Source of the DNA: Flavobacterium galactosidilyticum
GTDB taxonomy: Bacteria; Bacteroidota; Bacteroidia; Flavobacteriales; Flavobacteriaceae
DNA: 64,000 nt
Direction: 5' to 3'
NCBI RefSeq assembly: GCF_020911945.1
Contig: NZ_CP087135.1
Location: 1,240,001-1,304,000 of the forward strand
In this document: piece by piece, positions 1 to 8,997 of the stretch
Numbering within the stretch: the stretch's first letter is position 1
Layout: each line of letters opens with the position of its first letter
Program-made: the position numbers and the translations under genes
The notes under the pieces: model-generated
Told to the model about the DNA's origin: nothing
Seen by the model: the letters and a program-made list of their open reading frames with translations, nothing else
Databases searched by the model: none

Positions 1-465
<465 letters not shown>

Positions 466-472
466 TTAAAAT

Positions 473-1252
473 TTATAAATTAAGTTTTTCGTAGGATTCT
501 TTTGCGGCTTCATAGCCAATTTTAAAAACCGCATCCATCTTAATTTTGTTAGTTTCAAAAGTGCTATAAAGCGACAAATCCTTTGGCTCAATAACCCAAT
601 CACAATTATTAAACTTATGCATATTTGAGTTTGCTGATAGTATGTCGAAAGCTCTAGTGGTAACTGCTTTTATCGAATTCAAATCTTTTGCTTCAATTTT
701 TTGAATAGGACTTACATAGATACCTATTAGAGTTTCGCAGTGTCCTTGTAGGATATCCGTTGGAAAATGATTCAAAATGCCTCCATCACTGTATAAATTT
801 CCTTTGATTTCGTACGGTGACATGATTCCAGGAAAGGCAGAAGAAGCTAATATGGCATCAACGATTTTAGTATCTGGACCAAAAACTTTTAATTTACCTC
901 GTACCATATCGGTAGCAGTAATTTGTAACGGAATTTTTAATTCGCCTAATACGGCATCTTTAAAAATACTGTAAAAATAATGCTTGAATGATTCGGAGTC
1001 AATTAAGCCTGCTTTTTTAAAAGTGAGGTGTTTCCAGTGAAAAAGATAGATTGATTTAAAGAAGGTGAGAATTTCTTCGGGTGTTTTTCCCCAAGCGTAT
1101 AATGCGCCAACGATTGAACCTGCACTCGTTCCAGCTATGCGATCTGGAATGATGTTTTGTTCTTCTAAAAACTTAATTACTCCGGCGTGTGCCAAACCTT
1201 TAGAACCGCCACCAGAAAGTATCAGTCCTATTGACTTTGTTTTTAAATCCAT
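473..1252 (-). CDS. Patatin-like phospholipase family protein (RssA type)
   Basis: Predicted serine lipid acyl hydrolase of 259 residues. The oxyanion-hole motif GGGSKG is at residues 14-19, the nucleophile elbow GTSAG has Ser43, and the DGG motif has Asp156, so the Ser-Asp dyad is complete. There is no signal peptide, so it is probably cytoplasmic or membrane-associated like E. coli RssA (260 residues). It is transcribed away from the thioredoxin-like gene at 1358, and the 105-bp divergent gap holds that gene's promoter. The natural substrate cannot be told from sequence. Confidence 0.9.
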   Translation of the reverse strand: MDLKTKSIGLILSGGGSKGLAHAGVIKFLEEQNIIPDRIAGTSAGSIVGALYAWGKTPEEILTFFKSIYLFHWKHLTFKKAGLIDSESFKHYFYSIFKDAVLGELKIPLQITATDMVRGKLKVFGPDTKIVDAILASSAFPGIMSPYEIKGNLYSDGGILNHFPTDILQGHCETLIGIYVSPIQKIEAKDLNSIKAVTTRAFDILSANSNMHKFNNCDWVIEPKDLSLYSTFETNKIKMDAVFKIGYEAAKESYEKLNL

Positions 1253-1330
1253 AATCTTTGTTTGGTATAAAATTACTCATTTTGTAGCTTTGAAAGTGAT
1301 AAATATCACCTTTTAACCTCATTTTTATGG

Positions 1331-1338
1331 TAACTTTG
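1331..1338 (+). promoter_or_regulatory. -7 promoter element TAACTTTG
   Basis: Exact match to the Bacteroidetes -7 consensus TAnnTTTG, ending 19 bp before the ATG at 1358. No clear -33 TTG was found at the usual distance. Confidence 0.6.
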
Positions 1339-1357
1339 TAAAAATTAATCTTGAATT

Positions 1358-1963
1358 ATGAAAACTGCAATAGCTAAGGCATTATTTAATAGTCACCCTT
1401 ATTTAGAATATAGAAAATTAGTTTCCGATTTATTATTGGAAAATAAATCAACAGGTAATGAACAATCGGATGATTTAACTAATTACAGTACACTGAACGA
1501 AACGAGAATGAATCGTTTAGATAAAACAATGAAAATAACAGATGAAAATAGTCTTAAACTAAAATCTTTAGAGAGAGAATATATCTGGTTGGTAATTTCG
1601 GAGGGCTGGTGCGGTGATGCCGCTCAATTGTTGCCAGTTGTTAATAAAATGGCAATAGAATCAGGAAAAATAGAGTTAAGAATTGTTTTGAGAGATGAGA
1701 ATGAGGATTTAATGAATTTGTTTTTGACGAATAAATCAAAATCAATTCCAATCGTTATTATTGTTGATAAACAAACAGGAGAATTAATGGGCCATTGGGG
1801 GCCAAGACCTCAAGGTGCGATTGCTTTAATACAAGATTATAAAAAGGAGTTTGGTGTTGTTGACGAAACCGCAAAAACTAATTTACAACTGTGGTATTTA
1901 CACGATAAAGGATTGAGTAGTCAGAAAGAAATAATTGATATGATGTTAGAAATAGAGTCGTAA
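1358..1963 (+). CDS. Thioredoxin-fold family protein with a single-cysteine CGDA site
   Basis: 201-residue cytoplasmic protein without signal peptide. The central part, around residues 87-165, reads as a thioredoxin fold: strand YIWLVISEGWCGDAAQ, then a helix, then KSIPIVIIVD with the cis-proline segment SIP, and a later GHWGPRP. The usual CxxC is replaced by CGDA, so only the first cysteine is present. This resembles bacterial thioredoxin-family proteins with a GWCGDA signature. One cysteine could not form the usual intramolecular disulfide, so a monothiol or bacillithiol-type role is possible but is inference. It is monocistronic, with its own promoter at 1331. Confidence 0.8.
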   Translation: MKTAIAKALFNSHPYLEYRKLVSDLLLENKSTGNEQSDDLTNYSTLNETRMNRLDKTMKITDENSLKLKSLEREYIWLVISEGWCGDAAQLLPVVNKMAIESGKIELRIVLRDENEDLMNLFLTNKSKSIPIVIIVDKQTGELMGHWGPRPQGAIALIQDYKKEFGVVDETAKTNLQLWYLHDKGLSSQKEIIDMMLEIES

Positions 1964-2123
1964 ACAATTATTTTTAGCAAATTAATATTTCAATGTAGTG
2001 ATCGTATTTTATTTTTAAAATCAAATATTATTTCATAACTTAGTGATTTCTAACCAAGTCTATTATTTGATTTACTTTTTTATAGGTGTTTAAGTATTGT
2101 TTAACAATTTGAAAAACATCATT

Positions 2124-2201
2124 ATGAAAAAATTATTCGAAAAAATTTATGATTACGTGTCCTATTTGCTATTCGGAGGTAAAAAAGTAGCAAATTATTA
2201 A
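2124..2201 (+). CDS. Possible 25-residue small protein
   Basis: A short reading frame starting MKKLFEKIYDYVSYLLFGG and ending KKVANY, with basic ends around an amphipathic or hydrophobic middle. It sits in the otherwise empty 373-bp gap after the thioredoxin-like gene and is followed 60 bp later by a strong terminator, which suggests this gap is transcribed. No convincing promoter was seen. I do not recognise the family. It may be a membrane-binding microprotein or chance. Confidence 0.35.
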   Translation: MKKLFEKIYDYVSYLLFGGKKVANY

Positions 2202-2261
2202 TCATGTTTCAATCTATTTAAAAAGGGAGAGTATGAATTAAAACTACTTTGATTTTTTACT

Positions 2262-2316
2262 AAAAAAAAACACATTGCAAATTCCTTTAGAGAGTTTGTA
2301 ATGTGTTTTTTGTTTT
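2262..2316. terminator. Bidirectional rho-independent terminator
   Basis: Inverted repeat ACACATTGCAAA / TTTGTAATGTGT (one G-U) with an A-tract on the left and a T-tract on the right. It can serve both the rightward transcript from 1358 and the leftward cluster ending at 2337. Confidence 0.8.
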
Positions 2317-2336
2317 TCTTAGTAGTCAAGCCTGAT

Positions 2337-2876
2337 TTAAAAACTGATTAACGATATTCCTAAACTTATATTTCCGGAGGATTTTTGTTTATTTATAGGC
2401 AGAGCATAATGGTTCAGTTCGATAAAAAGTAATAAATCATCATTCTGTAGGCCTAGACTTATTTTTTTGTAGTCACCCATCAAATCTCCTCGACCTAAGG
2501 CTATAGCTTTTCCAAGCCCTAACTGTAGAGTAATTCTGCTTTCTTCTCCCACTTGTGGACTTAATCGAAAGTTGGCAAAAACAGGAACAACAACTAATTT
2601 GTCAGTCCATTCCCAATTGATTCCGCTGTGAATTCCTAGGCCAAGCCATTTTTTATAATGAACCCCATAACCCAGTTTTGTTCCTAAACCGTCAGGAACA
2701 AACCAAGAACCTTTTTTTTGGGTGTATTCATCTACGACATTCGCATCTGGATTTCCACGTAAAGCGATTGTAACGTCAAATTGCGTATAAATGAATTTGT
2801 TGCTTTGAGAATAAGCATTAAAACTTAATAGTATAAATAAAATTATAATTTTAAAGAATCTACGGGTTTTAAACAT
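2337..2876 (-). CDS. Uncharacterised outer-membrane beta-barrel-like protein
   Basis: 179 residues with an N-terminal signal peptide (basic MFKTRRFFK, then IIILFILLSFNAYS). The mature part alternates polar and hydrophobic residues in short strands rich in Gly and aromatics, and ends ISLGISLISF with the C-terminal Phe common in outer-membrane barrels. Its ATG overlaps the end of truB by 8 bp, so it is the last gene of the ftsX-DUF3098-uppP-truB unit and is probably translationally coupled. I do not recognise a named family. An eight-stranded barrel is inferred from length. Confidence 0.7.
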   Translation of the reverse strand: MFKTRRFFKIIILFILLSFNAYSQSNKFIYTQFDVTIALRGNPDANVVDEYTQKKGSWFVPDGLGTKLGYGVHYKKWLGLGIHSGINWEWTDKLVVVPVFANFRLSPQVGEESRITLQLGLGKAIALGRGDLMGDYKKISLGLQNDDLLLFIELNHYALPINKQKSSGNISLGISLISF

Positions 2877-3570
2877 CCGTCGTCAAACTATCTTCAAAAG
2901 CGGTAACATCGATTCCGTCAATAACGTTGTAATCGCCAATTTTTGTTCGACGTAAAGCCGTTAAATGAGATCCTGAATTCATCGCTTTTCCAAAATCATA
3001 CGCTAATGAACGTATATAAGTTCCTTTGCTACAAACTACCCTAAAATCGATTTCTGGAAGCGCAATTCTAGTTATTTCAAATTCGTGAATGGTAGTCTTT
3101 CTGAACGCAATTTCAATAATTTCTCCAGCACGCGCGTGTTCGTATAATCGAACACCATCTTTTTTTATCGCAGAATAAATAGGCGGTTTTTGATCTATTT
3201 CGCCAAGAAATTGTTTAATTGTTTCATGAATCAAATCCTCGTCAATGTGTGAAGTAGGATAGATTTGATCAATTTCAGTTTCTAAATCATATGATGGAGT
3301 AGTGGCTCCGATATAAAATGTTCCAGTATATTCTTTTGCTTGACCTTGAAGTTCAGTAATTCTTTTAGTAAATTTTCCGGTGCACACTAATAACAATCCA
3401 GTTGCTAGAGGATCTAAGGTTCCGGCGTGACCAATCTTAAATTTTTTTGGCAGACCAAGTTTGTTAATCAGCGCATATTTTAATTTATTAACTGCCTGAA
3501 AAGAAGTCCAATTCAAAGGTTTGTCAATAAGTATAATTTGGCCATTAAGATAATCTTCAACTGTATTCAA
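2869..3570 (-). CDS. truB: tRNA pseudouridine(55) synthase TruB
   Basis: Converts uridine 55 in the T-loop of tRNAs to pseudouridine. It is 233 residues, at the short end for the family. Characteristic segments are GQIILIDKPLNWTSFQAVNKLK at the start, GHAGTLDPLATGLL with the catalytic Asp53, KPPIYSAIKKDGVRLYE, and CSKGTYIRSLAYDFG. The family's C-terminal PUA extension is absent or minimal, as in many Bacteroidetes. It follows uppP by 6 bp and overlaps the next gene by 8 bp, so it is operonic. The call is firm. Confidence 0.95.
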   Translation of the reverse strand: MNTVEDYLNGQIILIDKPLNWTSFQAVNKLKYALINKLGLPKKFKIGHAGTLDPLATGLLLVCTGKFTKRITELQGQAKEYTGTFYIGATTPSYDLETEIDQIYPTSHIDEDLIHETIKQFLGEIDQKPPIYSAIKKDGVRLYEHARAGEIIEIAFRKTTIHEFEITRIALPEIDFRVVCSKGTYIRSLAYDFGKAMNSGSHLTALRRTKIGDYNVIDGIDVTAFEDSLTTDV

Positions 3571-3576
3571 AGGAAA

Positions 3577-4386
3577 TTATTTAAAATATGAAAAGTAAAT
3601 CAATAGAAATAAACCAACAATGATTCGGTACCATCCCCAAGGTTTGAAACCGTATTTTTTGATAATTTCAATGAAAAATTTAATTGCGATAACGGCAACT
3701 ATAAACGCAACGACATTGCCAATAAGGAATAACTGAATGTTCTCGTTAGACTTTAAAATCAATTCGTAACCCTTCATTTGTGAAGTTTCGTAGGTTTTCA
3801 AGAAAAGAGAATAACAAGTAACTGCCATCATGGTAGGTACTGCTAGAAAAAAAGAAAATTCTGCAGCTACATGACGCGTTAATCCTTGTTGCATTCCGCC
3901 AATTATTGATGCTGCTGAGCGACTTGTTCCTGGCATCATTGCTAAACATTGCCAAAAACCAATAGTTACTGCTTTTTTTATAGTAATATCTTCTTCTCTA
4001 ACAACAGTTGGGTTTTTAAAACGACTGTCGATAAAAAGTAGAATTATTCCGCCTAGAATTAATACAATAGCAATAGGAATAGGATCTCCTAAAACGGCTT
4101 CGATCTTGTCATCAAATAATTTCCCTAATACTAGAGCTGGGATTACAGCACAAACGAGTTTAATATAAAAATTAAATTTAGTGAAATCGAAAAATTTCTT
4201 CCAGTACAAAGCAACTACAGCTAGAATGGCTCCAAATTGAATAGAAACTTGGAAAAGTTTTACAAAATCATCTTCTTGAATTCCAAAATAAGAACTAAGA
4301 AAAACCATGTGTGCAGTTGAGGAAATAGGAAGATATTCAGTTAATCCTTCTATTATAGCAATTAAAAATGCTTGTAAAGTATTCAT
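3577..4386 (-). CDS. uppP: Undecaprenyl-diphosphatase UppP (BacA family)
   Basis: Integral inner-membrane phosphatase that regenerates undecaprenyl phosphate, the lipid carrier for peptidoglycan and O-antigen. 269 residues with about eight membrane helices. The two family signatures are present: EGLTEYLPISSTAHM near residues 13-27, and PGTSRSAASIIGGMQQG near residue 153 with the active-site Ser/Arg. Its start directly abuts the stop of the DUF3098 gene and truB follows after 6 bp, giving a tight operon linking envelope synthesis and tRNA modification. Confidence 0.95.
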   Translation of the reverse strand: MNTLQAFLIAIIEGLTEYLPISSTAHMVFLSSYFGIQEDDFVKLFQVSIQFGAILAVVALYWKKFFDFTKFNFYIKLVCAVIPALVLGKLFDDKIEAVLGDPIPIAIVLILGGIILLFIDSRFKNPTVVREEDITIKKAVTIGFWQCLAMMPGTSRSAASIIGGMQQGLTRHVAAEFSFFLAVPTMMAVTCYSLFLKTYETSQMKGYELILKSNENIQLFLIGNVVAFIVAVIAIKFFIEIIKKYGFKPWGWYRIIVGLFLLIYFSYFK

Positions 4387-4629
4387 TTATGCTTTTTTTG
4401 GATTTTTAAGAATGGCATAAATGGTTATCCCAAAACCTATTAAAACAGTGGTTGGTGCTAATCTAATTCTTCTGAAATTAAAGATAGCATCACTAAAAAC
4501 ATTTGGATCATCACTTCCGCCGCCTGACATTAGGATAAATCCTAAAGCGATAACTGCAATTCCAACTAGTAGAATTTTGTAATTTATGTTGTTAAATAGA
4601 AATTCAGATTTCTGTTCGTTATTTTTCAT
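4387..4629 (-). CDS. DUF3098 family small membrane protein
   Basis: 80 residues with two hydrophobic helices (KILLVGIAVIALGFILMSGG and TTVLIGFGITIYAIL) joined by a short loop containing a DPNVFSDAIFNFRR motif, the recognisable core of DUF3098. It lies between ftsX and uppP with no gap to uppP. Its function is unknown. Its fixed place between a divisome gene and a lipid-carrier gene suggests an envelope role, which is inference. Confidence 0.85.
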   Translation of the reverse strand: MKNNEQKSEFLFNNINYKILLVGIAVIALGFILMSGGGSDDPNVFSDAIFNFRRIRLAPTTVLIGFGITIYAILKNPKKA

Positions 4630-4678
4630 AATATCATTTAGAGGAATTAAGCAATCTCATTCCTAATTTTTAAATTAT

Positions 4679-5554
4679 TTAATAAAGGTCGTCAGTTCTT
4701 AAATTCAAGAATCGTTGTGTTGCAGAATACGTGCTTAACCAAGTAATTAATACACCAACTCCTAAAACAGCTAGTAAAATCATTCCTATAGAAGCTTTAT
4801 CATCTAATATACCAAGACCTGGAAAGTTGCTTTGTACATAAAGTAGTACTCCTATCAATGCTAAAACTGCTAAAACTGCTCCAATCATTCCTAATTTAAT
4901 ACTTCGCATTACAAAAGGTTTTCTGATGAAAGACTTTGTCGCACCAACCATTTGCATCGTTTTGATAATAAATCGATTTGAGTGAATAGATAAACGCAGT
5001 GAACTATTAATAAGTAGAACGGCGATTATAGCAAGAAATCCGCTGATTATTAAAATCCAAGAACTTACTTTTTTGATATTATCATTTACTAAATTCACTA
5101 ATTGTTTATCGTAAACAATATCTGAAACCATAGCATTTTTACGTAAACTAGTTTCAATTTTTGCAATACTGTCCTTAACTACGTAGTCTGCTTTTAAGTG
5201 AATATCATATGAGTTTTGAAGTGGGTTTTCGCCAAGGAAGGTCATAAAGTCCTCGCCAATGATATCTGTATGCTGTTTTGCAGCTGCATCTTTTGCAACG
5301 AAATTGTAAGATTTTACAAAACGATTTGCTTTTAATTCCGTTCCAAAATTTTTCAAAATACTATCGTTAGCTTCATTTTTGAAAAATACTGTCATGGCAA
5401 TATTTTCTCTGAAATCGTTAGCTAATTTTTTAGAATTTATGATAAAAAGACCTAAAATTCCCAATAGAAATAAAACTAAGAATACACTTAGTACTACTGA
5501 AAAATAGGAGGAAATTAATCGGCGTTTTTGAAAATTATCAAAGGAAGAGCTCAT
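4679..5554 (-). CDS. ftsX: Cell division ABC-type permease FtsX
   Basis: 291-residue FtsX. One N-terminal membrane helix (SVVLSVFLVLFLLGILGLFI) is followed by an extracytoplasmic domain of about 120 residues beginning ENIAMTVFFKNEAND, then three C-terminal helices with the cytoplasmic loop VGATKSFIRKPFVMRS typical of the family. In other bacteria it partners the ATPase FtsE to activate septal peptidoglycan hydrolases. No ftsE is next to it here. It is the first gene of the leftward cluster running to 2337. Confidence 0.93.
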   Translation of the reverse strand: MSSSFDNFQKRRLISSYFSVVLSVFLVLFLLGILGLFIINSKKLANDFRENIAMTVFFKNEANDSILKNFGTELKANRFVKSYNFVAKDAAAKQHTDIIGEDFMTFLGENPLQNSYDIHLKADYVVKDSIAKIETSLRKNAMVSDIVYDKQLVNLVNDNIKKVSSWILIISGFLAIIAVLLINSSLRLSIHSNRFIIKTMQMVGATKSFIRKPFVMRSIKLGMIGAVLAVLALIGVLLYVQSNFPGLGILDDKASIGMILLAVLGVGVLITWLSTYSATQRFLNLRTDDLY

Positions 5555-5644
5555 AGTTTATTGAAATTATTGGGTAAAAATAACAAAGAATTTCTTTATT
5601 TAAAGTTAATAACGCCCAAAGTTTCAACTTTCGTACAATAAACG

Positions 5645-5652
5645 TAAATTTG
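5645..5652 (+). promoter_or_regulatory. -7 promoter element TAAATTTG for leuS
   Basis: Exact TAnnTTTG match in the divergent ftsX/leuS gap, 72 bp before the preferred ATG at 5725. An in-frame ATG at 5683 is also downstream of the expected start of transcription. Confidence 0.6.
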
Positions 5653-5724
5653 GCACCTGAAAATAGTCATTTCCAGAAATAAATGAAGCAAATGAGTAAT
5701 TCTGTTACTCTGAATCCTATTATT

Positions 5725-8700
5725 ATGAAGTACAACCCGAACGAAATTGAAGCCAAGTGGCAAAAATATTGGTTAGAAAATGAAACCTTTAAAGCCGAAA
5801 ATAATTCAGAAAAACCAAAGTACTATGTACTAGATATGTTTCCTTATCCATCGGGAGCAGGATTGCACGTAGGACATCCACTTGGATACATCGCTTCTGA
5901 CGTGTATTCTCGTTATAAAAGACACCAAGGTTTTAATGTTTTGCATCCAATGGGTTACGACAGTTTCGGATTGCCTGCGGAACAATATGCAATACAAACG
6001 GGTCAGCGTCCGGAAGATACGACTTCGGTAAATATTGACGGAGGCGTGGATAAAGAAGGAAATGAAATTGCCGGATACAGAAAGCAATTGGACAAAATTG
6101 GATTCTCCTTCGATTGGAGCAGAGAAGTGCGTACTTCAAATCCAGATTATTACAAACACACGCAGTGGATTTTTATCCAATTATTCAATTCTTGGTACAA
6201 TAAAAACAGCGATAGAGCCGAAGATATTTCGACTTTGATAGCTATTTTTTCAGCAGAAGGAAATGCGAATGTCAATGCAGTTTGCGATGACAACATTCAA
6301 GAATTTGCTGCAAGTGAATGGACTGCTTTCGCAAAAGAACAACAAGAGAAGATTTTGCTGCAATATAGATTGACATATTTGGCCGAAACTGAAGTAAACT
6401 GGTGTCCGGGATTAGGAACCGTTTTAGCGAATGACGAAATTGTAAATGGTGTTTCAGAGCGTGGTGGTTTTACCGTAGTTCGAAAAAAAATGACGCAATG
6501 GAGTATGCGAATTTCAGCTTATGCAGAACGTCTCTTGCAAGGTTTGAATGACATTGATTGGAGCGAAAGCATCAAAGAAAGCCAAAGAAACTGGATTGGG
6601 AAGAGTGTTGGAGCGATGGTTTCGTTTAATGTGAAAAATCACAATGAAGTTATTTCTGTTTTTACAACTCGTCCTGATACCATATTTGGAGTAACGTTTA
6701 TGACATTGGCACCAGAGCATGAATTGGTTGCAAAAATAACCACTCCAGATCAAAAAGGAGCTGTAGAATCCTACATCGAAAAAACATCAAAACGATCTGA
6801 AAGAGAACGTATGGCTGATGTAAAAACAATCTCGGGAGTTTTTACAGGAGCTTATGCTGAACATCCATTTACTAAAGAAGCAATTCCAGTTTGGATTGGA
6901 GATTATGTTCTCGCAGGTTACGGAACAGGTGCTGTGATGGCGGTTCCTTGCGGTGATGAGCGTGATTATGCTTTTGCCAATTTCTTCAAAGGTCAAAACG
7001 GAATGCAAGACATCAAGAATATTTTTGATAAAGATATTACTGAGGGCGCTTTCGGTTCTAAGGACGGATTTCAATTAATAGATTCTCATTTTTTAGACGG
7101 ATTAGGATATAAAGAAGGAACTCAAAAAGTAATTGAAGGATTAGAAAAATTAAACCAAGGAAAAGGAAAAACCAATTACCGTTTGCGTGATGCCGTTTTT
7201 TCTCGTCAGCGTTATTGGGGAGAACCATTTCCAGTTTATTATGTGAATGGTTTGCCTCAAATGATTGATGCGAAATATTTGCCAATTGTTTTGCCAGAAG
7301 TAGAGAAATATCTTCCGACCGAAGATGGTTTGCCGCCATTAGGAAACGCAACTGTTTGGGCTTGGGACAATGTAAATAATAAAGTGGTTGATACGAATTT
7401 GGTCGATAACAAAACCATTTTCCCATTAGAATTGAATACCATGCCAGGTTGGGCTGGAAGTTCGTTTTACTGGATGCGTTATATGGATGCACACAACGAA
7501 AATGAGTTTGCTAGCAAAGAAGCCTTGTCGTATTGGGAAAGTGTCGATTTATATATTGGAGGAAATGAGCATGCAACAGGACATTTATTGTATTCTCGTT
7601 TTTGGAATAAATTCTTAAAGGATAAATGCTTTGCACCAACAGAGGAACCATTCAAAAAGCTGATCAATCAAGGAATGATTTTGGGAAATAGTGCTTTTGT
7701 TTATCGATTAAAAATTCAATTTTTAATTCAAAATGGAGGGAATACGGAAGATTTTACTAATATCTATCCAATTTTTATTTCTAGAAAATATAGAGATTTA
7801 TTAACACATGGTCAAATTATTTCTGGGATTTCTGACAGATTAGACTCTTTACTTAAAATTTTAGAAACTGATTTTAGAAACGATTATAAAAACATACAAA
7901 GCTTTGAATCAATTATTTCATTTGATTCATTACATGTTGACGTTTCTTTTGTAAATTCTTCTGATGAACTGGATACACTTGCTTTTAAAAACTGGCGTTC
8001 AGATTATTCTGACGCAGAATTCATCACAGAAGAAAATGGAAAATACATAGTAGGTCGAGAAGTGGAGAAAATGTCAAAATCGAAATACAATGTAGTAACT
8101 CCGGATGATATTTGTAATGAATATGGAGCTGATACGCTGCGTTTGTATGAAATGTTCTTAGGACCATTGGAACAAGCAAAGCCATGGAATACCGCAGGAA
8201 TTTCGGGAGTTTTTGGTTTTCTTAAAAAATTATGCCGTTTGTATTTTGATGATAATGGTATGGTTGTTACTGATGATGTACCAACAAAAGACAATTTAAA
8301 ATCATTACACAAAACCATCAAAAAAGTAGCTGAAGATATTGAGAATTTCTCATTCAATACCTCGGTATCGCAGTTTATGATTTGTGTTAACGAATTGTCA
8401 ACTCAAAATTGTCATTCTCGTGCCATTTTAGAGCCTTTAGCAGTTGTGATTTCGCCTTATGCACCGCATATTGCTGAAGAGTTATGGTCGTTATTAGGCC
8501 ACGAAGGTTCAATTGCAACAGTTCCTTTTCCGGTTTTCGAACCAGCACATTTAATAGAAAGTGAAAAAGAATATCCTGTTTCTTTCAATGGAAAAATGCG
8601 TTTCACAATCAAATTGCCTTTGGATTTAACCAAAGAACAAATTGAGGAAATCGTAATGAAAGATGAAAGAACGCAAAAACAATTAGAAGGTAGAACACCA

Positions 8701-8748
8701 AATAAAGTAATTATCGTTCCAGGAAAAATTATAAACTTGGTGGGTTAG
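5725..8748 (+). CDS. leuS: Leucyl-tRNA synthetase with an enlarged insertion before KMSKS
   Basis: Class I aminoacyl-tRNA synthetase charging tRNA-Leu. From the ATG at 5725 it is 1007 residues. Motifs: HVGH at residues 48-51 (HIGH), a zinc-type/CP1 region with VNWCPGLGTVL, the editing domain with TTRPDTIFG and GTGAVMAVP, NEHATGHLLYSRFW, and KMSKS at 782-786. An in-frame ATG exists at 5683, but the family normally begins MKYNPNEIEAKWQ, which favours 5725. Residues 663-736 (bases 7711-7932) do not look like the short linker I expect here in flavobacterial LeuRS. They read as an extra, more AT-rich, partly helical segment in the position of the leucine-specific domain. The frame is intact and all catalytic motifs are kept, so the enzyme should be functional. 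Confidence 0.95.
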   Translation: MKYNPNEIEAKWQKYWLENETFKAENNSEKPKYYVLDMFPYPSGAGLHVGHPLGYIASDVYSRYKRHQGFNVLHPMGYDSFGLPAEQYAIQTGQRPEDTTSVNIDGGVDKEGNEIAGYRKQLDKIGFSFDWSREVRTSNPDYYKHTQWIFIQLFNSWYNKNSDRAEDISTLIAIFSAEGNANVNAVCDDNIQEFAASEWTAFAKEQQEKILLQYRLTYLAETEVNWCPGLGTVLANDEIVNGVSERGGFTVVRKKMTQWSMRISAYAERLLQGLNDIDWSESIKESQRNWIGKSVGAMVSFNVKNHNEVISVFTTRPDTIFGVTFMTLAPEHELVAKITTPDQKGAVESYIEKTSKRSERERMADVKTISGVFTGAYAEHPFTKEAIPVWIGDYVLAGYGTGAVMAVPCGDERDYAFANFFKGQNGMQDIKNIFDKDITEGAFGSKDGFQLIDSHFLDGLGYKEGTQKVIEGLEKLNQGKGKTNYRLRDAVFSRQRYWGEPFPVYYVNGLPQMIDAKYLPIVLPEVEKYLPTEDGLPPLGNATVWAWDNVNNKVVDTNLVDNKTIFPLELNTMPGWAGSSFYWMRYMDAHNENEFASKEALSYWESVDLYIGGNEHATGHLLYSRFWNKFLKDKCFAPTEEPFKKLINQGMILGNSAFVYRLKIQFLIQNGGNTEDFTNIYPIFISRKYRDLLTHGQIISGISDRLDSLLKILETDFRNDYKNIQSFESIISFDSLHVDVSFVNSSDELDTLAFKNWRSDYSDAEFITEENGKYIVGREVEKMSKSKYNVVTPDDICNEYGADTLRLYEMFLGPLEQAKPWNTAGISGVFGFLKKLCRLYFDDNGMVVTDDVPTKDNLKSLHKTIKKVAEDIENFSFNTSVSQFMICVNELSTQNCHSRAILEPLAVVISPYAPHIAEELWSLLGHEGSIATVPFPVFEPAHLIESEKEYPVSFNGKMRFTIKLPLDLTKEQIEEIVMKDERTQKQLEGRTPNKVIIVPGKIINLVG

Positions 8749-8790
8749 TACGACTATAAATTTGCTAAAGCTGTTAAAAGTATAAGTTTT

Positions 8791-8850
8791 TGACCACAGA
8801 TTGTGCTAATTTTTATAAATTGGTATAATCTGTGGTTGTTTTTTTTTACT
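8791..8850 (+). terminator. Terminator after leuS
   Basis: Near-perfect inverted repeat with outer arms ACCACAGATT / AATCTGTGGT, extended to about 20 bp per arm, followed by a run of T. Confidence 0.85.
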
Positions 8851-8997
8851 AATTAAACAAGAATTGATTCATTAGATTGATCGAAATGTTTTTTTAGTAT
8901 CAATTTAACGAATGTCAATATGGCATTTTTTAAATTTGGTTCACAATTTGATGGTTTATTTGCAACTATAAAAATAAAAATAAAAAAAAACAGAAAT

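Noticed and set aside
7058..7492. 144-residue minus-strand frame inside leuS
   Set aside because: Lies within well-conserved LeuRS coding sequence and looks like a shadow.
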